This document shows, one piece after another, positions 6,777-11,819 of a stretch of 11,819 nt of DNA; the stretch's first letter is position 1, and the number at the start of each line of letters is the position of its first letter. The position numbers were made by a program, and so were the translations under genes. A model generated the notes under the pieces. That model made no database searches. It was not told the origin of the DNA and saw nothing but the letters and a program-made list of their open reading frames with translations. The stretch is taken from positions 1 through 11,819 of the forward strand of contig JAPPBK010000147.1 of assembly GCA_026705105.1 (NCBI GenBank). The letters run 5' to 3'. This stretch comes from Chloroflexota bacterium (lineage in GTDB: Bacteria; Chloroflexota; Dehalococcoidia; Bin125).

Positions 6777-7089
6777 CCGCGGACTACAGGTGTGGCATGA
6801 CCATCCTCGTCAACGCCAACAACGTAGGCGCCGCACCGCGTCTCCTACTCTGAGGTAGGCGACGGCGAGGGGAGGGAATCAGTTGAGCAAGCGAACGGAT
6901 GCCGATCAGGACCCAGGCGGGTCGCCCGGAAAGCTAGACATCCAATCTAGAACGCAACTCGAAGGTTCTCGATTTTATCCAGTTTGCTAAAGCGTCGTGC
7001 ACCGAACTGCGAACCTTTGTCTGGGAAGTGGAAACCTAGCGACTCTTGCAATCGATGGACAACACGAGCAATCGCCTTCCTGGCTCGGT

Positions 7090-7103
7090 CCCCCATACGG
7101 GGG
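7090..7103. other. C5/G5 stem-loop
   Basis: CCCCC, loop ATAC, then a run of seven G form a compact GC-only stem. No T-run follows on either strand, so it is not a standard intrinsic terminator. A role is not evident, and it may also mark a spot prone to slippage. Confidence 0.3.
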
Positions 7104-7179
7104 GGCTCGTGGCTCGATAGCTATGTGCTAGAAGAGGAGCCTCCGCGTTTGCGCCCTCAGTCCGTATCCAGGCCACGCG

Positions 7180-7218
7180 CCTCGACTGGTGTCCTCGGTT
7201 GGTGCCCTCGGTTGGCCT
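7180..7218. repeat. Three tandem copies of a 13-bp repeat
   Basis: Three adjoining 13-base units start at 7180, 7193 and 7206, with consensus CCTCGGTTGGTGY. The first unit differs at two inner positions (GAC for GGT) and the third at its end (CC for TG). The period of 13 would shift a reading frame, and the region is not coding by other signs. It could be a cluster of protein-binding sites (iterons) or a simple slippage product. Three copies is few for an origin. Confidence 0.6.
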
Positions 7219-7657
7219 GTCGCTCGGCTTGAAGCTCTTGAGCAACTCCCTGACATGTGAGATCAATGGTGGCACGTTGCTCGGATTCGGCATGGCTTCA
7301 GCCATCCTGCACCAGTCCGACAAGCGGAAGGCTATGCAGCTTCGTCGGGCGCTTCAACAAGCGTCAGCCACGCAAGTTGTGCGTCCTGCACCATGCCCGT
7401 GCTCCTGTTTCTGCCGGAGCTGCCGTAGGGCCCGCAATCGGCAGTTTCACAGCATCATGCACTGATGCCACACCGGTGACCGACCCGTGACGCGTGACGC
7501 AGTCAGCTCGTCGTCGGCGGTGATGCAACTCGCCGAGTGCCGCCGCGTCTCGGCACAAACGATTGCACAGCGTGGATCCGGACGCGAAACCGCGAAAGCT
7601 GACTTGTTTTCTACTGCACCTACACGGATTGCTCTGTCACGATTGGGGAGAGTCGGC

Positions 7658-7671
7658 ACCGGCCATGGCCG
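7658..7671. repeat. 14-bp perfect palindrome
   Basis: CCGGCCATGGCCGG is its own reverse complement and is flanked by GGCA and CACC. A dimeric protein site or chance in GC-rich DNA are the alternatives. It lies within the gene-poor stretch, with no start codon of a credible gene next to it. Confidence 0.5.
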
Positions 7672-7852
7672 GCACCACGACCGGATGCGGCTCACCGGCG
7701 ATCCGGGCGCCGGCGGGCGCCGCGCGTGCAACCCCTTCCTACGCGCGGTCCGGCTGGCGCCCGACCCTACTCCCTTCCCGAATCGGTGGAAGACTGACGG
7801 GCTCGGGCGGCAAGAACTGTTGATGTCCAGGGCACTCGAAATCGTCCTGGGG

Positions 7853-8071
7853 CTATTGGAAGTGGGCGGTGTCGACTCCGTCTTCTTCGATATCGATGAT
7901 GTGCATCCCCAGGCGATCGAGGTTGCACCGACCGCGCAGCGAGTCCGTTGATGCCAACCGAGACCAGCCGGTGGGGAACGGAAACGGATAGCTCTCTTCG
8001 CCCCGCCGCTCCGGCAGTGGCGACTCGATGCTCCGTCGACGCCGGAGGCCAAGCATCACGGACCACTCCAA
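7853..8071 (-). pseudogene. Remnant of a Rieske-type oxygenase with internal deletion (tentative)
   Basis: One open minus-strand frame joins two pieces that belong far apart in Rieske non-heme iron oxygenases. ESYPFPFPTGWSRLAS matches the usual N-terminal 'SYPFPFP.GWYRLA.S' entry to the Rieske domain. MHIIDIEEDGVDTAHF, about 20 residues later, matches the catalytic-domain 'H.QDI.ENGVDTAHF' block with the iron-binding D..H spacing. The whole [2Fe-2S] domain (CxH...CxxH) that should lie between is missing. A stop follows directly after HFQ, and no continuation of the catalytic domain is found in other frames downstream. An ATG at 8056 starts the piece; no ribosome site is obvious. I infer a decayed gene. 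The family match is from memory of motifs, and chance resemblance of two short blocks cannot be excluded. Confidence 0.45.
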
Positions 8072-8299
8072 CCGGCCCTGGAGCGTGAGACAGGAAGCTG
8101 GGCGCGAAAGCCACCAGGCGAGCGCCGGCGACAGGCGCCATCGTGCACTGCAACCTCCGTTCGCACGCGAAACTGTGTAGTGACAGAAGAGATCGGGCCG
8201 ACTTGAAGCGCTCAGTTCCCTGTTCTGCTGTGCAATAGCGAGAGCGGGTAAAGACCAGATGCGGTTGTCGGTCGGATCGCGCGTTCATCTGCGGCGAAG
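8072..8299. other. Spacer downstream of the giant repeat protein
   Basis: About 230 bases between the stop of the giant protein (8300) and the oxygenase remnant. The minus-strand frame of the remnant stays open to about 8288 but shows no recognisable residues there. I see no stem with a T-run that would end the giant transcript. Confidence 0.35.
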
Positions 8300-11200
8300 T
8301 CAGCGCGCGAGCGGCCACGGTCGCGAGCCGGGTCCCGACCCCGACTCCCGGCTCAGGATCAGAGCGGGACTACGCAGGGTGTCTCCCGGTCGCCGGAAGC
8401 GCCACTCGCCGCTGATCAGATCGAGGACGCAGTCAGCGCCGCGCGCTCCCGCCCCCACCGCGCCGAATGTCGTCACCGCGATGCCTCGGTCGCTGGGCAC
8501 GCCGTGCTGGTCGCTTTCGCCCAGCCACCAGGCCGTCGTTCTACCGGAGTCGTCTTTGCCCCAGCACCACGGCGGGACCTGCTCAAGATGGGCCAGCACG
8601 TCGGACGCTTCCTGCAACCTCGACCAGCGGAGCGTTACCTGAGCTTCGTCCAGTTTTGCCGCATCGACGGCAAGGAGCGCAGCCCCATGGGCGACACTCG
8701 TCTCGCCTGCTCCCGGCATGATCGTGACTCGAATCCCGTCCGAGCCGACGACCCCGCGCACCAGCTCCCGCGCAAACGTTGTCCCTCCGCTGCCCGAGCG
8801 CAGCCGCGCCTCCTCGACGATCTCCGCCATCGATCCAGCTGCTCTGGTCACGTTGTCCGCCCAGAACTCGAACTTGGCCAACTCGTTGCCCGACAGGTCG
8901 CGCACTCGCCCCGCGCCGCGCGGCGCATAGGTAAGGCGCACGGCGTCCGGCGACGTGACGCGGTCGGACAGGGTAAGCACGACCCCCTGCCTCGACCACT
9001 CCATTTCCGTGACCTCTAGCCTGCGGCGCCCGGCGTGGACGACGAAGTCCGCCGCCTGCGCCTCGCGGCCGTCGACCCGCTGATCGAATCTCACGTCAAG
9101 CGACCGACGGACGACCTCGACCGCAACCACGCGCGGCGGCGTCTCCGTGTAGTTGTCCACCACGAAGACCGAGTCGGGCACCCGAGCGCTGGCCAAACCG
9201 GCCAGCCCGCCGCTCGATCTGGCCAGATAGACGACGCCGAACAGGTCCGGCTCGTCGGGAAGGTTGGAGGCCAGGTGCAGGTAGAGGCTGGAGCCACCGA
9301 TCTCGACCTGCGAGATGTTCGGCTCGTCGTCGATCCCCGCCAGGATGAATCGCGAGGCCGCCACGGCGCGCGGCAGCAGCGGTTGGTCGAAGCTGAGCGC
9401 GATCAACTCGCCCACGCCGAATCCCGATACGAAACGCGGAGGCTCGGTCGCGTCCCGGACCGCGATCGTGAACGGACCGACCGCTAATCCATCCCCCGTC
9501 AGCGAGGTGCCCGAGTACGCAAGCTCGACCTCCTGCCCCGCTCTGATGCCGGGCGACCTGAGCCGCAGGAGCAGTGTGGGACCGTCAATAGAGATCACCT
9601 CGGTGATGTCCGCGTCCCCGCGCACAGTCAACTCGGTCGCGACCGGCAGAGTCGGGTCCAGCGCCTGGTCGAACGTGACCCGCAGTTCCGTCCGCTCCGC
9701 CACCGCCGACTCCGCACACGGTGCAGTACGACTGATTCTCCGCTGCCAGGACCACGCTCCTGGCGGATCGGGCCTGGCCCAGACGAACTCCACATCCTCT
9801 CCCAGGCACACCGGCGCGGCCGGGATCAGTCGCACAGCGCCGTCGGCCGGCGCTTCGCTGCTGAATTCGCGGAACTCGTCCCCGACTCGCAACGACCACG
9901 CGGTCTCAACCTGCTCGGAGAGCTGGGTTTCCGCGCCAAGTGTCAAGGCCACCGCAGCGCCGTCCCAGGCCGCGCACGCCAGTCCCAGATCCGCAGCGAG
10001 CAGGTTCTCGACGTCGAAGGCGAACGCCTCAATCGGGCGACCGTCCGAGTCAACAAGCGGAGGCTCCCCCGGCACATACTCCGTCCGTACGGTGGCGCAC
10101 TCCGGAATGGGACTCGTCAATCGAATGCTCAACCCCATACCCAATGCGGTCACGCGTTGAACGCCGATCGCCAGCGCGTCGGCGGTGACGGTGAAGGACG
10201 TCGGGTCTACTCCGGCATTACCGCCCAAATCGCTGTCGAATCCAGCGCGCAGCATGTTCGCCTGCTCGCGGTTCAATCGCACGCTAGTCGCCCTCGCCGG
10301 CGTTACGTTCTCTAGTGCGATCCCCGGATAGTCCGTACCCGGAACCGTGAAGCCGTCAACCGTGTGCGCAGGCGTCGACACATCACGGAGGTTGCGGCCG
10401 TCGTTGTCGTAGGACTTCGGCAGATAGCCAACGCTGAGGGTGTCGCCCTTGTCTACGCGCGCACCGAGTTGCAGCACGACCGTATCGCCGGCGATGTCGA
10501 CGGATTCAATCTCAATCCGTTCTCCGTCGGTTCGCTCCACGATGAACCATGTGTACTCCTCGGGGTCGCTGCAATCGATATCGGGATCCTCAAGTTGGAG
10601 CACCTCGCAACTGGGCGGCGGTGCCGCATCTTCGTCCAACTGTTGATCAAACTCGAGCCTGAACACTCTTCCGTTCACGCTCGCGCTCTCGAGCTGCGGT
10701 GCAACATCGACGCGATTGTCCAACGGGTTGCTGAACGACTGCACCCGCTTGGGCGCGTCATCGTCTCGCAAGCCGCCGACGGCAGGAGCCGTATAGGTCA
10801 GCGCGTACGCGACTCCTTCGCGGACCGGCGTCGCGATCTCCAGCTCGAACTTGAGCTGCCGCTCCTCGCCGTCAACCGCGACATACGTCACCACGGCAAT
10901 CTCCACGCTCGGCGCGGTATTGAACCAGCTTGAGTCGACGTTGACTCCTGGATCCAGCCGCTGATCGAAGAGGAGGTAGATCTCGTCGCCCTGAGTGTCC
11001 GTACTCAACTCTGTTGGGGTCGGCGCGTAGTCCGTCACGTTGTCGACGGGCTCGGTGAACCCAGCCGCCAGTGGCCCGGAAGCGCTCGACAGTCCGCCCG
11101 AGTCGGGCGGCGTGTAGGTCAGCTTGTACTCGGCATTCTCGGTCGCACTGGGCGACACCACCAACGACACCGTCGCACCGCTCAGGCTCGCCGAATCGAC

Positions 11201-11819
11201 CTGGAGCGCGTCGGCTTCAGTTGTGAACCAGCTCGCCTCGACGCCTGCATCCTCATCCAACGCCCGATCGAACACCAACGCAAGCGCAGTGCCGTCCAGC
11301 GTCGCTGACGCAACGGCCGGAGGGGTCGCCGTCTGATTCCGCAGTTGGTAGCTGTTGATCTGCGCGCGCCGCTCACCATCCTCATCTTCACGAATCCTGA
11401 TTGTGCCCGAGTCGGGCAAGTAAGTGACGAGCACAGTGTCCAGCTCGTCTACGTCCTGCGACAGCGTGAACACGATCTTGCCCACACCGCCTGGCCCGTC
11501 GTTCGAAATGTCAATTGACGCGATGTCCGCATCGGTGCCCGTCAACGTGAAGTGGTCGTACACGACGCTGTCGTCCGCCAATGACGCGAAGCGCGGATCC
11601 TCGTAGATGTCCTGATCGAGGACGATGGCGATCATGTCGTCCTCAACGGTGCCCGATGCAGGCACTGGGGCAGTGTCGGTCTGATTGTCGATCTCGTGAG
11701 CGAAGCCCTCTGCCTGGTTGGCCGTCGGATCAACGATGCCGCCAGTTGATGGCTTGGCGTATGTCAGGGATGCGTCTTCATCCTCTCTCAGCGCGACGGA
11801 CAGGGTCAGTGCCAGCTTT
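8300..11819 (-). CDS. Giant extracellular protein with SWM/SwmB-type beta repeats, 5' end outside window (partial)
   Basis: The minus-strand frame is open from the right edge to a TGA at 8300-8302, giving the last ~1172 residues. The true start lies beyond 11819. A GTG at 11665 falls inside a repeat run and is not the start. About nine units of 90-120 residues follow one another, each with a strand ending in the signature FDQxLD (VFDRALDEDA, LFDQRLDPGV, EFDQQLDEDA, TFDQALDPTL, SFDQPLLPRA, RFDQRVDGRE). Then come a (S/T)WF or SF.(V/L) step, a v.L.L...V strand, and (L/V)(T/G)Y.P...GGLRD, closing with DN or 'N.T..PP'. This is the pattern of the SWM repeat (SwmB, cyanobacterial swimming protein; putative flagellar-associated repeat), found in secreted adhesins. 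The last ~178 residues (8836-8303) form a separate domain with WCWGKDD and GADCVLDLISGEW that I do not recognise. No LPXTG, PEP-CTERM or membrane tail is present. Likely a surface or matrix protein. Confidence 0.88.
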   Translation of the reverse strand, partial: KLALTLSVALREDEDASLTYAKPSTGGIVDPTANQAEGFAHEIDNQTDTAPVPASGTVEDDMIAIVLDQDIYEDPRFASLADDSVVYDHFTLTGTDADIASIDISNDGPGGVGKIVFTLSQDVDELDTVLVTYLPDSGTIRIREDEDGERRAQINSYQLRNQTATPPAVASATLDGTALALVFDRALDEDAGVEASWFTTEADALQVDSASLSGATVSLVVSPSATENAEYKLTYTPPDSGGLSSASGPLAAGFTEPVDNVTDYAPTPTELSTDTQGDEIYLLFDQRLDPGVNVDSSWFNTAPSVEIAVVTYVAVDGEERQLKFELEIATPVREGVAYALTYTAPAVGGLRDDDAPKRVQSFSNPLDNRVDVAPQLESASVNGRVFRLEFDQQLDEDAAPPPSCEVLQLEDPDIDCSDPEEYTWFIVERTDGERIEIESVDIAGDTVVLQLGARVDKGDTLSVGYLPKSYDNDGRNLRDVSTPAHTVDGFTVPGTDYPGIALENVTPARATSVRLNREQANMLRAGFDSDLGGNAGVDPTSFTVTADALAIGVQRVTALGMGLSIRLTSPIPECATVRTEYVPGEPPLVDSDGRPIEAFAFDVENLLAADLGLACAAWDGAAVALTLGAETQLSEQVETAWSLRVGDEFREFSSEAPADGAVRLIPAAPVCLGEDVEFVWARPDPPGAWSWQRRISRTAPCAESAVAERTELRVTFDQALDPTLPVATELTVRGDADITEVISIDGPTLLLRLRSPGIRAGQEVELAYSGTSLTGDGLAVGPFTIAVRDATEPPRFVSGFGVGELIALSFDQPLLPRAVAASRFILAGIDDEPNISQVEIGGSSLYLHLASNLPDEPDLFGVVYLARSSGGLAGLASARVPDSVFVVDNYTETPPRVVAVEVVRRSLDVRFDQRVDGREAQAADFVVHAGRRRLEVTEMEWSRQGVVLTLSDRVTSPDAVRLTYAPRGAGRVRDLSGNELAKFEFWADNVTRAAGSMAEIVEEARLRSGSGGTTFARELVRGVVGSDGIRVTIMPGAGETSVAHGAALLAVDAAKLDEAQVTLRWSRLQEASDVLAHLEQVPPWCWGKDDSGRTTAWWLGESDQHGVPSDRGIAVTTFGAVGAGARGADCVLDLISGEWRFRRPGDTLRSPALILSRESGSGPGSRPWPLAR
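8303..8836 (-). other. Unrecognised C-terminal domain of the giant repeat protein
   Basis: About 178 residues after the last repeat. It begins with a charged helix-like stretch (MAEIVEEARLRSGSGG), continues through GIRVTIMPGAGE and a predicted helix (LDEAQVTLRWSRLQEASDVL), then a Trp- and Cys-rich part (PPWCWGKDD, TAWWLGE, GADCV, ISGEWRF). It ends in a Ser/Arg/Gly/Pro tail. The two cysteines, 45 residues apart, could pair. The region lacks sorting-signal features and differs in composition from the repeats. It may be a secretion, attachment or capping domain, but the role is unknown. Confidence 0.5.
8837..11662 (-). repeat. Array of about nine SWM-like repeats
   Basis: Approximate unit limits on the minus strand are 11662-11321, 11320-11015, 11014-10697, 10696-10325, 10324-9986, 9985-9707, 9706-9440, 9439-9137 and 9136-8837. 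Part of another unit runs off the right edge. Units 2, 3, 4, 7, 8 and 9 keep the FDQxLD strand. Units 5 and 6 have lost it and carry unpaired-looking cysteines instead. Unit 4 has an insert of about 26 residues. No two units are near-identical, so the array is old. Confidence 0.75.

Larger units (their letters stand above)
6777..7852. other. About 1.1 kb without an intact gene
   Basis: Frames here are short, unbiased in codon use and match nothing I know on either strand. Base composition is more mixed than in the flanking genes, with local AT-richer patches (for example around 6960-6990). Visible structures are a weak 5-bp stem at 6844-6859 after the secreted-protein gene, a C5/G5 stem with a 4-base loop at 7090-7103, the 13-bp tandem repeat at 7180-7218 and the 14-bp palindrome at 7658-7671. 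A 35-codon TTG frame at 6883-6990, preceded by GGGGAGGGA, is too short to call. The stretch looks like decayed or non-coding DNA. Confidence 0.5.

Noticed and set aside
6883..6990. 35-codon TTG frame preceded by GGGGAGGGA
   Set aside because: Too short, a non-ATG start, no recognisable sequence and no conserved context. Kept only as a note within the gene-poor stretch.
7036..7323. Minus-strand frame of 95 residues in the gene-poor stretch
   Set aside because: No ribosome site, no family resemblance and no codon bias; it crosses the tandem 13-mers.
7487..7951. Plus-strand frame of 154 residues
   Set aside because: No recognised domain and unbiased codon use. It is antisense to the oxygenase remnant, whose minus-strand reading makes more sense.

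Overview
The window is high-GC DNA whose genes favour G or C at third codon positions. Most of its coding capacity goes to secreted, repeat-built proteins. The gene style points to a free-living or host-associated bacterium, possibly Chloroflexota or high-GC actinobacteria: long SWM-type repeat proteins, an isolated 'SY-LTLRDHAF ... ARRL' surface module, and a NarL-type regulator with an 'RGNSVVTVRN' helix-turn-helix. This placement rests on remembered family style, not on a marker gene. No rRNA, tRNA, CRISPR array, insertion sequence or phage gene was seen.

Layout from left to right. (1) 1-1861, minus strand: the first ~620 residues of a secreted modular protein whose 3' end lies outside the window. 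It has two copies of one ~58-residue module and three copies of a Cys-framed domain resembling VasI/TssQ-type beta domains. (2) 1862-2064: spacer with a 7-bp hairpin. (3) 2065-4057, minus: a coupled two-gene two-component system, with a NarL/FixJ-type response regulator downstream of a multi-pass membrane HisKA_3 histidine kinase. (4) 4255-5541, plus: an MFS exporter of the EntS/MFS_3 type, divergent from the kinase. (5) 5672-5866, plus: a 64-residue small protein with an HTH-like C-terminus. (6) 5867-6356: no convincing gene. (7) 6357-6776, plus: a 139-residue secreted protein carrying one shortened copy of a surface module usually found in larger proteins. (8) 6777-8299: about 1.5 kb with no intact gene. 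It holds a triple 13-bp tandem repeat, a 14-bp perfect palindrome and, on the minus strand at 7853-8071, what looks like an internally deleted remnant of a Rieske oxygenase. (9) 8300-11819, minus: the last ~1172 residues of a giant extracellular protein made of about nine SWM/SwmB-like beta repeats plus an unrecognised C-terminal domain. Its start lies beyond the right edge.

Working picture (inference): the kinase/regulator pair senses something at the membrane and could control the divergent exporter, the downstream secreted protein, or both. The three secreted proteins use three unrelated repeat architectures and form a surface-protein neighbourhood. The decayed 6777-8299 stretch suggests past insertion, deletion or gene turnover between them. 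Nothing here forms a complete, recognisable new defence or biosynthetic system. The most unusual material is the modular architecture of the left-edge protein and the stand-alone surface module.
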